Part shown: one piece after another, positions 44,478-53,122 of the stretch | Numbering within the stretch: the first letter of the stretch is position 1 | Layout: every line of letters begins with the position of its first letter | Source: Parvibaculum sp. | GTDB taxonomy: Bacteria; Pseudomonadota; Alphaproteobacteria; Parvibaculales; Parvibaculaceae | DNA length: 64,000 nt | NCBI GenBank assembly: GCA_030645235.1 | Contig: JAUSMV010000008.1 | Location: 124,001 to 188,000, forward strand | Reading direction: 5' to 3' | Program-made: the position numbers and the translations under genes | The notes under the pieces: generated by a model | What the model saw: only the letters and a program-made list of their open reading frames with translations | The model's database searches: none | What the model was told of the DNA's origin: nothing

Positions 44478-44583
44478 CCGGTATGAAGCCGTCTTGTTAG
44501 GGCGAGGCATAGCGCACGGACCCCCCGTCGCGCCATTCGCCGCAAGCATGAATATCTCTAGCCTATTGAAACGCGATTGTTGG

Positions 44584-44598
44584 TTAAAGGCCAGTTAA
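44584..44598. promoter_or_regulatory. CtrA-type box upstream of ftsE and the zinc-ribbon gene
   Basis: TTAA-AGGCCAG-TTAA is a perfect TTAA-N7-TTAA match to the alphaproteobacterial CtrA site. It lies 85 bp before ftsE and 107 bp before the divergent zinc-ribbon gene. CtrA control of division genes is known in Caulobacter; here it is a prediction. Confidence 0.55.
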
Positions 44599-44682
44599 TG
44601 AGGCCATAAAATCTAAGGTTTTCGGGGCCATTACGAACCGCACCCCGTATCAAATCAGGCCTTCCATGCTACCTTGCCTCGC

Positions 44683-45342
44683 ATGATTCGCTTCGAGAAT
44701 GTTGGCATGCGCTACGGCATGGGACCGGAAGTCCTGCGCGATGTGAGTTTTCACCTTGCGCCGGGCTCATTCCATTTTTTGACCGGCCCGTCGGGCGCGG
44801 GCAAAACATCACTGCTCAAGCTCATGTTCATGGCATCCCGCCCATCCCGTGGCCTCATCACCATGTTTGGCCGCGACATTGCCACCCTGCCACGCGATGA
44901 GCTACCCGATCTACGCCGCCGTGTAGGCGTCGTCTTTCAGGAGTTCCGCCTTCTCGACCACCTGACCACCTACGAAAACGTCGCCCTGCCGCTCAAAATC
45001 CAGGGCCGAACCGAAGCCTCCTACCGCGCCGATGTACGCGAACTGCTCGCTTGGGTAGGCTTGGGTGAGCGCATGCAAGCCCGGCCCCCGACCCTGTCAG
45101 GCGGCGAAAAACAACGCGCCGCCATTGCGCGCGCGGTCGTCGCTCAACCCGACCTGCTGCTCGCCGACGAACCCACCGGCAATGTCGATCCCGAAATGGG
45201 TAAGCGCCTTCTGCGCCTCTTTATGGAACTAAACAGGCTCGGCACGTCCATTCTCATCGCCACGCACGATCAGGCACTGGTGAGTGAAGCGGGCGCGCCT
45301 GAACTCGTGCTCAAGGGTGGGAGGCTCACGGTCCGTGGCTGA
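44683..45342 (+). CDS. ftsE: Cell-division ATP-binding protein FtsE
   Basis: A 219-residue ABC ATPase that works with FtsX at the division site to activate peptidoglycan hydrolases. Walker A is GPSGAGKTS, the Q-loop is VFQEFRLLDHLTTYENV, the signature is LSGGEKQRAAIARA, Walker B is LLLADEPTGNVD, and the H-loop is IATHD. The ATG at 44683 gives the normal N-terminus MIRFENV; a TTG at 44674 is weaker. It overlaps ftsX by eight bases. Confidence 0.95.
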   Translation: MIRFENVGMRYGMGPEVLRDVSFHLAPGSFHFLTGPSGAGKTSLLKLMFMASRPSRGLITMFGRDIATLPRDELPDLRRRVGVVFQEFRLLDHLTTYENVALPLKIQGRTEASYRADVRELLAWVGLGERMQARPPTLSGGEKQRAAIARAVVAQPDLLLADEPTGNVDPEMGKRLLRLFMELNRLGTSILIATHDQALVSEAGAPELVLKGGRLTVRG

Positions 45343-46303
45343 ATCTGACGACACCGCACCCGATCTCGACGCCGTATCTGAGCGCAAGGGCCTGCGCGCC
45401 CTCGTCAACACACTGCTCGTTGAAACACGCTCCGTCATGCCGGCGGCAGGTGCCACTGGCCTCTCGCTCGTCCTCGTCATTGCCGCCATGTGTTTTCTCG
45501 CCTCGCTCGCCCTTGGTGCGGCGCTCTCCGTCGCCCATGTCACCGCTGGCTGGACGTCCGATCTGTCAGGCGCCATCACCATCGAAGTCAAACAATCCAA
45601 TGAGATGTCGTCCGACGAACAGGTCCGCGCGATCCTCTATATTTTGTCAGACACCAAAGGCGTTAAGTCTGCCCGAGCACTGACCAAAGAAGACGTGACG
45701 GCGCTGCTGGAACCCTGGCTAGGCGCGGGCAACGTCACCGACGATCTGCCTTTGCCCCACTTAATCGACGTGCGCATTGACGCCAATGCGCCGCCCGATC
45801 TCATCGCACTGTCAGATGCGATCTCCATGGCCGCGCCGGGTGCTGTCCTCGACACGCATCGTCAGTGGCAGGCGCAACTACTCCATGCCGCCCGCGCCGC
45901 CGAATTTCTTGCCTATGCAGTTCTCCTGGTTGTCACCGCCACGACGATTGCGATCATCACCTTTGCCACGCGGGCAGGACTCTCGGCCAATCGTGAAGTC
46001 GTCGAGGTGCTTCATCTTACCGGTGCGCGCGATAAATTCATCGCCGCCGAAGTACAACGCCACTTCCTCCATCTGGGTTTTCGCGGCGGCTTGATCGGAT
46101 TGGTCTTATCGGTCGCCACCTTCCTTCTTCTCGGTCTCCAGTCCGGCGGGACAGCGGGCGAACCAAGCCTGTTCATGCTACCCGTCTCCGGCCTCAGGCT
46201 CGGCGACTATCCCGCACTCATAGGCGTGCCGGTGGCGGCAGCCTTGGTCGCCGTCCTCACCGCCCGCATCACCGTCATGCGGACACTCCACCGCCTGCTT
46301 TGA
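45335..46303 (+). CDS. ftsX: Cell-division protein FtsX
   Basis: A 322-residue permease-like partner of FtsE with four helices: about 45-68, then three in the C-terminal half (around 195-215, 245-270 and 290-312). Residues 75-190 form the periplasmic domain (IEVKQSNEMSSDEQVRAIL). The segment TRAGLSANREVVEVLHLTGA matches the FtsX cytoplasmic coupling loop. The start is GTG within the ftsE stop region, so the two are translationally coupled. Confidence 0.92.
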   Translation: MAESDDTAPDLDAVSERKGLRALVNTLLVETRSVMPAAGATGLSLVLVIAAMCFLASLALGAALSVAHVTAGWTSDLSGAITIEVKQSNEMSSDEQVRAILYILSDTKGVKSARALTKEDVTALLEPWLGAGNVTDDLPLPHLIDVRIDANAPPDLIALSDAISMAAPGAVLDTHRQWQAQLLHAARAAEFLAYAVLLVVTATTIAIITFATRAGLSANREVVEVLHLTGARDKFIAAEVQRHFLHLGFRGGLIGLVLSVATFLLLGLQSGGTAGEPSLFMLPVSGLRLGDYPALIGVPVAAALVAVLTARITVMRTLHRLL

Positions 46304-46387
46304 GCCAAATTTTGCTCTCAAGCCGGACTTATCCTGTCTTTCCCATATGCTAGACTTTAAGACCAAGACCCCATAAACCGAGTCCCC

Positions 46388-47014
46388 ATGATTATTGTCA
46401 GCCGCATTATGAACAGGATCACACGGCGCATCAGACGCGCCGCGGTCATGCTCGTCATGGCGGCTGCCACCCTTTATGCCTTAGGCTTCATCGCCTTTGC
46501 AGCGAGCCTCGACCGCCACTCGCCCGTGGACATAGCGCCCTCAGACGCCATTGTGGCGCTGACCGGCGGCGAAGGCCGCCTCACTGAAGCGGTGAAGCTC
46601 CTCGACGACGGCAAAGGCGCGCGCCTCCTCATCACAGGCGTTCATCCTGAAGTGAAATCCGGTACGCTCAAAAATGCAGTGAAAGTCCCGTCCGCCAAAT
46701 TCGACTGCTGCGTTGACCTCGGACGTCAGGCCGAAGACACAATCGGCAACGCCACCGAGACCGCAAGCTGGGTCCGCACCCATGGCTATCACTCGATCAT
46801 CCTTGTGACATCCACCTATCACATGCCGCGCGCCGCCCTTGAGCTACGTCGCGCCATGCCCGACGTCACCATCACGCCTTTCCCAGTAGTGCAGGGCACG
46901 TTGCATCTCGATGGCTGGTGGGATTTCCCAGGCACAACGCGGCTGTTGATCTCTGAATATTCCAAATATCTGCTCACGCTTGCCCATGCGCGGCCACTTC
47001 TGCGCGCGTCATAA
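46388..47014 (+). CDS. YdcF/DUF218-family protein
   Basis: A 208-residue protein with one N-terminal membrane helix (about 18-40) and a DUF218 domain (SDAIVALTGGEGRLTEAVKLL, RLLITGVHP, ETASWVRTHGYHSIILVTSTYHMPRA). The family includes E. coli ElyC and SanA, envelope-maintenance proteins. It sits between ftsEX and plsC, a conserved neighbourhood that supports an envelope role. No catalytic residues have been settled for the family. Confidence 0.85.
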   Translation: MIIVSRIMNRITRRIRRAAVMLVMAAATLYALGFIAFAASLDRHSPVDIAPSDAIVALTGGEGRLTEAVKLLDDGKGARLLITGVHPEVKSGTLKNAVKVPSAKFDCCVDLGRQAEDTIGNATETASWVRTHGYHSIILVTSTYHMPRAALELRRAMPDVTITPFPVVQGTLHLDGWWDFPGTTRLLISEYSKYLLTLAHARPLLRAS

Positions 47015-47024
47015 GGATCAGCCC

Positions 47025-47753
47025 TTGTTTCAGCGCCTCCGCTCATTCGTTTTCAACTTTGCGCTCTATGTCACCGCCATCATCATCGGTCTCATTGCCA
47101 CGCCGGCCTTGGCGATGCCGCGTGGCGCCGCCGTCTTCGTCATCACCAATCTCTCGCGGCTTGTCCTCTGGCTCCTCAAAGTCACCACCGGCACGCGTTA
47201 TGAACTACGTGGCGAAGTCCCCGCAGGTGCCGTTCTCGTCGCCGCCAAGCACCAATCCATGTGGGACACAATTGCTTTCGTCGCCCTCGTCAAAGACCCT
47301 GCCATTGTCCTCAAGGCCGAGCTTCTCTGGATACCTTATTACGGTTGGTTCTCATGGAAGGTGCGCATGATCGCCATTGATCGCGGGTCGGGGGCATCCG
47401 CCATCCGCCGCCTCATGGCGCAGGGCAAGGCGGCGCTCGCCGCCAACCGCCCCATCGTCATCTTCCCTGAAGGCACACGCTCAGCCCCCGGGGCCGCTCC
47501 TGACTACAAGCCCGGTGTCGCCGCTCTCTATCGCCAAATGGGCGTCCCTTGCATACCCGCTGCTGTTAATTCCGGCCTCTACTGGCCCCGCCGCCGCTTC
47601 CTGCGCAAAGCAGGTACCATCGTCCTTGAGTTTCTCCCAGCCATCCCTGCAGGCCTCGACCGCGCCACCTTCATGGCCACTCTTGAAGCGAGTATCGAAG
47701 AGGCCACAACCCGCCTCATCGCGGAGGGAAAGCGCGAGCTGGGCGAAGTCTGA
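47025..47753 (+). CDS. plsC: 1-acyl-sn-glycerol-3-phosphate acyltransferase
   Basis: A 242-residue membrane-bound enzyme that acylates lysophosphatidate. The catalytic HxxxxD motif is HQSMWD (in AAKHQSMWDTI). The second motif includes KVRMIAIDRGSG and the third is FPEGTRSAPG. An N-terminal hydrophobic helix covers about 8-32. The start is TTG at 47025 with AAGGA seven bases upstream, 10 bases after the YdcF gene. The longer frame from 46980 overlaps that gene and is less likely. Confidence 0.9.
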   Translation: MFQRLRSFVFNFALYVTAIIIGLIATPALAMPRGAAVFVITNLSRLVLWLLKVTTGTRYELRGEVPAGAVLVAAKHQSMWDTIAFVALVKDPAIVLKAELLWIPYYGWFSWKVRMIAIDRGSGASAIRRLMAQGKAALAANRPIVIFPEGTRSAPGAAPDYKPGVAALYRQMGVPCIPAAVNSGLYWPRRRFLRKAGTIVLEFLPAIPAGLDRATFMATLEASIEEATTRLIAEGKRELGEV

Positions 47754-47793
47754 CCCTTGTCCCGAATCTGTTGAGAACCCACATTTATTTCTC

Positions 47794-47811
47794 TGTGGGT
47801 AATGTGGATAA
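47794..47811 (+). promoter_or_regulatory. Two adjacent DnaA boxes upstream of nrdJ
   Basis: TGTGGGTAA (47794-47802) and TGTGGATAA (47803-47811) lie head to tail. The second is a perfect DnaA box (complement TTATCCACA) and the first has one mismatch. The first also forms the right arm of the inverted repeat ACCCACA/TGTGGGT. They lie about 135-150 bp before nrdJ. DnaA control of ribonucleotide reductase genes is known in other bacteria. Confidence 0.5.
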
Positions 47812-47945
47812 GTCTGTTTTCTTTCTGATTTCAGCCATATACCGATGGCATGTCGGTGCGTAAAATTGAGCACAAAAAGAGAACTCAAACATCACCTCAT
47901 CGTGCTAGACTTGATCACCGACCCTTACATTGATGAGTGCAGTTG

Positions 47946-50225
47946 ATGCTTCCGATCGCTGAACAGATCTGGGATATGAAATACCGTCTCCATGCTGCGG
48001 ACGGCACACCCATAGACCTGACCGTTGACGACACATTCACCCGTGTTGCCACGGCACTCGCCAAAGCTGAAAGCCCCGACACCCGCGCCCATTGGGCCGC
48101 CCGCTTCAAAGCCGCGCTCGAAGGCCACCGCTTCCTCCCTGCCGGCCGCATCATCGCCGGTGCCGGTACCGGCCGCGACGTCACGCTTTTCAACTGCTTC
48201 GTCATGGGCACGATCCCCGACACGATGGCGGGCATCTTCGACAATCTGAAAGAAGCAGCCCTCACGATGCAGCAGGGCGGCGGCATCGGATATGACTTCT
48301 CCACGCTACGTCCCAAAGGGGCCCGCGTTGAAGGCGTCGGCGCGGATGCATCAGGACCCCTCTCCTTCATGGATGTCTGGGACGCCATGTGCCGCACCAT
48401 CATGTCGGCAGGCGCACGGCGCGGCGCGATGATGGCGACCATGCGCTGCGATCACCCCGACATTGAAGAGTTCATCGACGCCAAGCGTGAGCCGGGCCGC
48501 CTCACCATGTTCAATCTGTCGGTCCTCGCCACTGACCCGTTCATGGCAGCGGTGAAAGCCGATGCCGACTGGCCGCTCATGTTTAACGGCAAAACCTACC
48601 GCACGCTCAAAGCCCGCGCGCTTTGGGACAAGATCATTGCCGCGACCTATGCCTATGCCGAACCCGGTGTCATTTTCATCGACCGCATCAATGCCCGCAA
48701 CAATCTCCATTATTGCGAGAGCATTCAGGCAACGAACCCCTGTGGTGAGCAACCCCTGCCGCCCTATGGTGCCTGCCTGCTCGGCTCCATCAACCTCGCC
48801 GCTCTTGTCCAGAATCCATTTACAGACAAAGCCTCCATCGACATAAGTGAACTTGATGCGCTGACACGCGACGCGGTGCGCGCCATGGACAATGTCGTCG
48901 ACGTCTCGCGCTTTCCGCTCCCCGAACAGCAGCGCGAAGCAAACACCAAACGCCGCATCGGTCTCGGCGTCACCGGATTGGCCGACGCGCTCATCATGTG
49001 CCGCACGCGTTACGGCTCGCCCGCTTCGCTCACCCTCATCAACACATGGCTCAAAGCCATGTCGCGTAGCGCCTATTTAGCCTCAACAGAGCTTGCCAAA
49101 GAAAAAGGCGCGTTTCCGCTTTTCGACCGCGACGAATATCTCAAAGGCGAAACCATCCGCGCGCTCGACGAAGATGTCCGCACCGCCATCGCAACACACG
49201 GTATCCGCAACGCGCTGCTGACCTCGATTGCCCCCACCGGCACAATCTCACTCTTTGCGGGCAATGTTTCATCCGGCATCGAACCCGTCTTTGCTTTCAG
49301 CTACACACGCAAAGTCCTGATGCCTGATGGCACGCGCCGCGAAGAACGCGTCGCCGACTACGCCGTTACAAAATTCCGCGAAATGTTCGGCGAGACGACA
49401 GTGCTCCCTGATTATTTCGTAAGCGCGCAAGAGCTTGCCCCCGCCGATCATCTGGCGGTGCAGGCCGCCTGCCAGAACCATATCGACAGCTCAATCTCCA
49501 AAACAATCAACGTGCCCGAAGATATTTCTTTCGATGCTTTCAAGAACATCTATACCGACGCTTACGCTCAAGGCCTCAAGGGCTGCACCACTTATCGTCC
49601 GTCCGATGTGCGCGGCTCAGTCCTCACAGTTGACGCCGCTCCCGCACCGGCAAAGCCTGCACCCTTCGAGAAAGACGGCGTTGTCTATATGTCAAAGCCG
49701 CTGGAGCGCGAAACCGTGCTGCCGGGCTTTACCTACAAGCTCCAATGGCCTGAGAGCGATCACGCCATGTACATCACCATCAATGATCTTTTGCAGGACG
49801 GAAGACGTCGTCCTTTCGAGATTTTTATCAACTCCAAAAACATGGAGCATTACGCTTGGACCGTCGCCTTGACACGCATGGTCTCGGCCGTTTTCCGCCG
49901 CGGCGGCGATGTCACTTTCGTCGTTGAAGAATTGAAAGCCGTCTTCGACCCGCGCGGCGGCTCATGGATGAAAGGCCGCTACGTGCCGAGCCTGCTCGCC
50001 GCTATCGGCGAAGTGATCGAACAGCACATGCTCGACACCGGCTTCATCACGCGCGAAGACGACACACCGCAGCCCGAAAAAATCCGTATTGCGATGGGCG
50101 AACCTGCGGAACCGATTATCGCAACAACAAAACTCAAAGGCTGCTCACGCTGCGGTGAACGCAGCCTCATCCAGCAAGAGGGCTGCGAGACCTGCACCTC
50201 CTGCGGCTATTCCAAATGTAGCTGA
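47946..50225 (+). CDS. nrdJ: Adenosylcobalamin-dependent (class II) ribonucleotide reductase
   Basis: A 759-residue enzyme that makes deoxyribonucleotides without oxygen dependence. Substrate and radical motifs: FNCFVMGTIPDTMAGIFDNLKE and GGGIGYDFS near the N-terminus; NPCGEQPLPPYGACLLGSINL contains the active-site Cys with Asn and Glu; the C-terminal tail CSRCGERSLIQQEG-CETCTSCGY-like region carries the redox cysteines and two CxxC pairs. The ATG at 47946 is chosen; GTG at 47937 is an alternative and neither has a strong ribosome site. No class I nrdAB is in the window. It depends on B12, as ecm does. Confidence 0.92.
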   Translation: MLPIAEQIWDMKYRLHAADGTPIDLTVDDTFTRVATALAKAESPDTRAHWAARFKAALEGHRFLPAGRIIAGAGTGRDVTLFNCFVMGTIPDTMAGIFDNLKEAALTMQQGGGIGYDFSTLRPKGARVEGVGADASGPLSFMDVWDAMCRTIMSAGARRGAMMATMRCDHPDIEEFIDAKREPGRLTMFNLSVLATDPFMAAVKADADWPLMFNGKTYRTLKARALWDKIIAATYAYAEPGVIFIDRINARNNLHYCESIQATNPCGEQPLPPYGACLLGSINLAALVQNPFTDKASIDISELDALTRDAVRAMDNVVDVSRFPLPEQQREANTKRRIGLGVTGLADALIMCRTRYGSPASLTLINTWLKAMSRSAYLASTELAKEKGAFPLFDRDEYLKGETIRALDEDVRTAIATHGIRNALLTSIAPTGTISLFAGNVSSGIEPVFAFSYTRKVLMPDGTRREERVADYAVTKFREMFGETTVLPDYFVSAQELAPADHLAVQAACQNHIDSSISKTINVPEDISFDAFKNIYTDAYAQGLKGCTTYRPSDVRGSVLTVDAAPAPAKPAPFEKDGVVYMSKPLERETVLPGFTYKLQWPESDHAMYITINDLLQDGRRRPFEIFINSKNMEHYAWTVALTRMVSAVFRRGGDVTFVVEELKAVFDPRGGSWMKGRYVPSLLAAIGEVIEQHMLDTGFITREDDTPQPEKIRIAMGEPAEPIIATTKLKGCSRCGERSLIQQEGCETCTSCGYSKCS

Positions 50226-50270
50226 ACCGTCTCTATTTCCCGATCCGGCACAACTCCTAAACGAAACCTT

Positions 50271-50312
50271 CACAAACGCCGCTTTATCCTCAAAGCAGAA
50301 TTGGCGTTTGTG
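50271..50312 (+). other. Long inverted repeat between nrdJ and the SNase-like gene
   Basis: Arms CACAAACGCC and GGCGTTTGTG are perfect, with an inner GCTTT/AAAGC stem. It ends 12 bases before the next ATG and lacks a T-run. It could be an nrdJ 3' structure or a leader element that hides the next ribosome site. Confidence 0.55.
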
Positions 50313-50324
50313 TGAGTTGCGTTC

Positions 50325-50921
50325 ATGTCCTTCGGCGAAAACCGAATTGTAAAATTTGAACGGCCCGCATGGCTGAGCAAAACGGGTAACCGAGTCTACC
50401 TCGCTTACGTCGCAACACTTGCCTCTTCAGCCTTTGCCGCCGTCCTATTCTGGCCAGCAATATCGCCAGCACTCAGCACCATGGCGAACGACACCACATC
50501 AGCCATCAATGACAGCTTCGTACCAATCGAAGGCCTCACACGCGGGGTCAGCACACATACCTCCTATGCTGAATCCGGTACCTTCCGCTGCACTGTCACC
50601 ACCGTTTATGATGGTGACGGCCTCATTCACTGTCGTGAGGGGCAGTCCATTCGCCTGCACGCCATTGCCGCGCGCGAAATGGATGAAACCTGCCGCACCG
50701 GTCATCCTTGCCCGTTAGCATCGGGCATTTCGGCCAAACTCGAGTTGCAATCCCTGGCTCTCGGACACACGCTGCGCTGCGAGCAGACCGGCACAAGCTA
50801 CAATCGCGTCACGGCGATCTGCTGGACTGAATCAGGTCTTGAACTCAATTGCGCCATGGTGCGCTCTGGCAAGGCAATGATTTGGAGCAGGTACGATAGA
50901 AAACGGCGCATTTGCAGCTAG
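50325..50921 (+). CDS. Membrane-anchored SNase-like (thermonuclease-fold) protein
   Basis: A 198-residue protein with an N-terminal membrane segment (about 25-47) and a staphylococcal-nuclease-like domain from about 85. VYDGD supplies the first calcium Asp, IRLHAIAARE aligns with the RLxGIDxPE motif, and SYNRVTA aligns with the segment holding the second catalytic Arg. The position of Asp40 in SNase is Ala here, while both Arg and the Glu are kept, so calcium-dependent activity is doubtful. Extra cysteines suggest disulfides in an exported domain. Confidence 0.72.
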   Translation: MSFGENRIVKFERPAWLSKTGNRVYLAYVATLASSAFAAVLFWPAISPALSTMANDTTSAINDSFVPIEGLTRGVSTHTSYAESGTFRCTVTTVYDGDGLIHCREGQSIRLHAIAAREMDETCRTGHPCPLASGISAKLELQSLALGHTLRCEQTGTSYNRVTAICWTESGLELNCAMVRSGKAMIWSRYDRKRRICS

Positions 50922-50953
50922 GCTATTTTCTAAAAATCGGAAAATATACTGCC

Positions 50954-51367
50954 ATGCGCGGCCTCATTCATCATCTCGACCTCACCGTCAAAGACCCGAA
51001 AGCATCAGCACCCTTCTATGATGCGGTGCTCGGCCATATGGGCTATCGCCGTTGGTCGGAGGACGAGACCGGCATCGATTGGGAACACGCGACCACACCC
51101 GATCATCTCCCCACTGTCGGCATTTTCAGAGCCAGCACAGACGGCGCATCCCGCCGCCATGATCGCTACTCGCCGGGCCTTCATCACGTCGCTTGGTCAG
51201 CCGCAAGCCGCGAAGACGTCGATGCGCTCCACGCGCTTCTCATCTCCATAAATGCGACAATCCTCGACGCGCCCGCCGACTACCCGCAATATGGCAAAGG
51301 CTATTATGCCGTGATGTTTGCAGACCCCGACGGTTTGAAACTTGAATATGTGTTTGAGCCGAGATGA
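50954..51367 (+). CDS. VOC-family (glyoxalase-like) protein
   Basis: A 137-residue vicinal-oxygen-chelate fold protein. Metal-site candidates are His in IHHLDLTV near residue 5, His in GLHHVAW near 75, and Glu in LKLEYVFEP near the C-terminus. It could be a dioxygenase, a lyase or a resistance protein; no substrate can be assigned. The ATG at 50954 begins the domain. It overlaps the next gene by four bases (ATGA). Confidence 0.82.
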   Translation: MRGLIHHLDLTVKDPKASAPFYDAVLGHMGYRRWSEDETGIDWEHATTPDHLPTVGIFRASTDGASRRHDRYSPGLHHVAWSAASREDVDALHALLISINATILDAPADYPQYGKGYYAVMFADPDGLKLEYVFEPR

Positions 51368-52593
51368 CCAAATCAAACCTCGAAATCAGCAACGCCGATG
51401 CGCGCCATCTTTTTCTCGACCGCCACGCCCTCGTTACGCGCCATACGACAAAATTCAGCGAAGCCGATGCCGAAGCCCTGATCCGCAAATTGGGTTTCGT
51501 GCAGTTGGACAGCGTCAACGCGGTCGAACGCGCCCATCACATGATCCTCTTTTCGCGTGCCTCAAAATACAAACGTGAACACCTACACTCACTCCACCAC
51601 GACACGCGTGGTCTCTTCGAACACTGGACACATGACGCATCACTGATCCCGATGGAGTTTTACCCCCATTGGCATCACCGCTTTGACGCGGCGAAATCCC
51701 GCCTCAATCATCCGCGCTGGGCGAGCCGTATCGGCGATGATGCCGACAAAGTCGTCAAACGCGTCCGCGCCCATATCCGCAAGCACGGCGAGACACTGGC
51801 GCGCGAATTTGAAGACAAGGGCGGCGGCGGTTGGTGGGGTTGGGGACCATCGAAAACCGCGCTCGAATTTTTATGGCGCACAGGCGAGCTGGCGATCACG
51901 CGCCGCGACGGCTTTGAAAAAGTCTATGATCTGTCCGCCCGCGTCATCCCCGACGATCTGCGCAAAGCCAAACCCACACGAAAACAAACGATTGATTGGG
52001 CGGCACGCACAGCACTTTCAAGACTTGGCTTTGCCACACATCAGGAGCTTGCGGCCTTCTTCGCGCTCATCACCATCGCCGAAGCCAAAGACTGGGCAAC
52101 GGCAGCGCTGAAACGCGGTGACATCATAGCCGTCTCCGTTGTCGGACATGATGGTAGCGCTAAACCCGCGCTCGCCTTTCCCGACATCGAAAACGATATT
52201 GCCACGCTCGGCGACACACCGTCCGAGTTGCGCTTTCTCTCGCCTTTCGATCCGGCCATCCGCAACAGGAAACGCACCGCGCAGCTATTCGGTTTTGACT
52301 ACACGATTGAGATTTTCGTCCCTGAAGCCAAACGCAAATATGGCTACTATGTTTTCCCGATCCTCGAAGGCAACCGCTTCCTAGGTCGCGCCGACATGAA
52401 AGCCCATCGCGGCGATGCAAAAAGCAAAGACAAAGGACGTCTGGAAGTGAAGGGGCTCTGGCTTGAAAAAGGCGTGAAGCTCGACAAAGCCCGCAAACAA
52501 AACATCGAAACCGCGTTGAGCGACCTCAGCGCCTTTACCGGGACAGTTCAGATTGATGCAGGCGCACCTCTACGGCGTTCCAAAGCTTCGTGA
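51364..52593 (+). CDS. YcaQ-family winged-helix DNA glycosylase
   Basis: A 409-residue protein of the HTH_42/YcaQ/AlkZ family, which unhooks DNA crosslinks and removes bulky alkylated bases. The catalytic QLD-type motif is VQLDSVNAVERAHHMILFSR (split here as VQLDS and ERAHHMILF, about residues 46-64), followed by HDTRGLFEHWTHDASLIP. The C-terminal part has LSPFDPAIRNRKRTAQLFGF. It is coupled to the VOC gene and overlaps the convergent ChaC gene by 59 bp at its end. Confidence 0.87.
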   Translation: MTKSNLEISNADARHLFLDRHALVTRHTTKFSEADAEALIRKLGFVQLDSVNAVERAHHMILFSRASKYKREHLHSLHHDTRGLFEHWTHDASLIPMEFYPHWHHRFDAAKSRLNHPRWASRIGDDADKVVKRVRAHIRKHGETLAREFEDKGGGGWWGWGPSKTALEFLWRTGELAITRRDGFEKVYDLSARVIPDDLRKAKPTRKQTIDWAARTALSRLGFATHQELAAFFALITIAEAKDWATAALKRGDIIAVSVVGHDGSAKPALAFPDIENDIATLGDTPSELRFLSPFDPAIRNRKRTAQLFGFDYTIEIFVPEAKRKYGYYVFPILEGNRFLGRADMKAHRGDAKSKDKGRLEVKGLWLEKGVKLDKARKQNIETALSDLSAFTGTVQIDAGAPLRRSKAS

Positions 52594-53083
52594 GTTCACT
52601 ATCCGCAATCTTCATCTCGTCTAAATGTTCAATCGTGCTCTGAAGATATTCGGGGTTCCTTCCCGATTTACCGACACCATGCACAATGAGATCAACCTGC
52701 CGGTCGAAGTCGAGCGCACCGGCATATTGTTGATGCGTGCGGTCCACAACAAAGCACAAAGCTTCCACGCGCTGCACACTGTCGGTCAGCACCACGCTCG
52801 CCATGCGCTCGACGTAAACCGCCGTCACCTGTTCGCGCTCTTGCAGATAGGCCCGCGTTGTCTCGGCCTTTGCGGCGTCCACGCGAAAGGCCACACCGCG
52901 ACATGAACCGCCTGCATCAAGGCCGAAGACGAGACCGGGCCTTTCCGGTGTGCCCCGATGAACATGGCTATAGACACAGAACGAACGGTGATAGCCATGA
53001 AGACGTGCTAAGCGGCGCTCGGCATAGTCAAAGCCGGGCCGCCACATCAGCGAGCCATATCCAAACACCCATAAATCCTGCAT
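52535..53083 (-). CDS. chaC: ChaC-type gamma-glutamylcyclotransferase
   Basis: A 182-residue enzyme that releases 5-oxoproline from glutathione. The substrate loop is VFGYGSLMWRPGF (residues 5-17); RSFCVYSHVHRGTPERPGLVFGLD is typical of ChaC; the catalytic Glu is in YLQEREQ. The ATG at 53083 follows GAGG by eight bases and starts two residues before the conserved core. Its 3' end overlaps the YcaQ-like gene tail to tail. Confidence 0.88.
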   Translation of the reverse strand: MQDLWVFGYGSLMWRPGFDYAERRLARLHGYHRSFCVYSHVHRGTPERPGLVFGLDAGGSCRGVAFRVDAAKAETTRAYLQEREQVTAVYVERMASVVLTDSVQRVEALCFVVDRTHQQYAGALDFDRQVDLIVHGVGKSGRNPEYLQSTIEHLDEMKIADSELTKLWNAVEVRLHQSELSR

Positions 53084-53122
53084 CTTACTGCCTCTTATCA
53101 CCTCAAATAGTCTAGCAACCAC

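Noticed and set aside
47754-47945. Cobalamin riboswitch upstream of nrdJ
   Set aside because: The 190-base region is too short and lacks the B12-box pattern. I also saw none before ecm or the adenosyltransferase gene.
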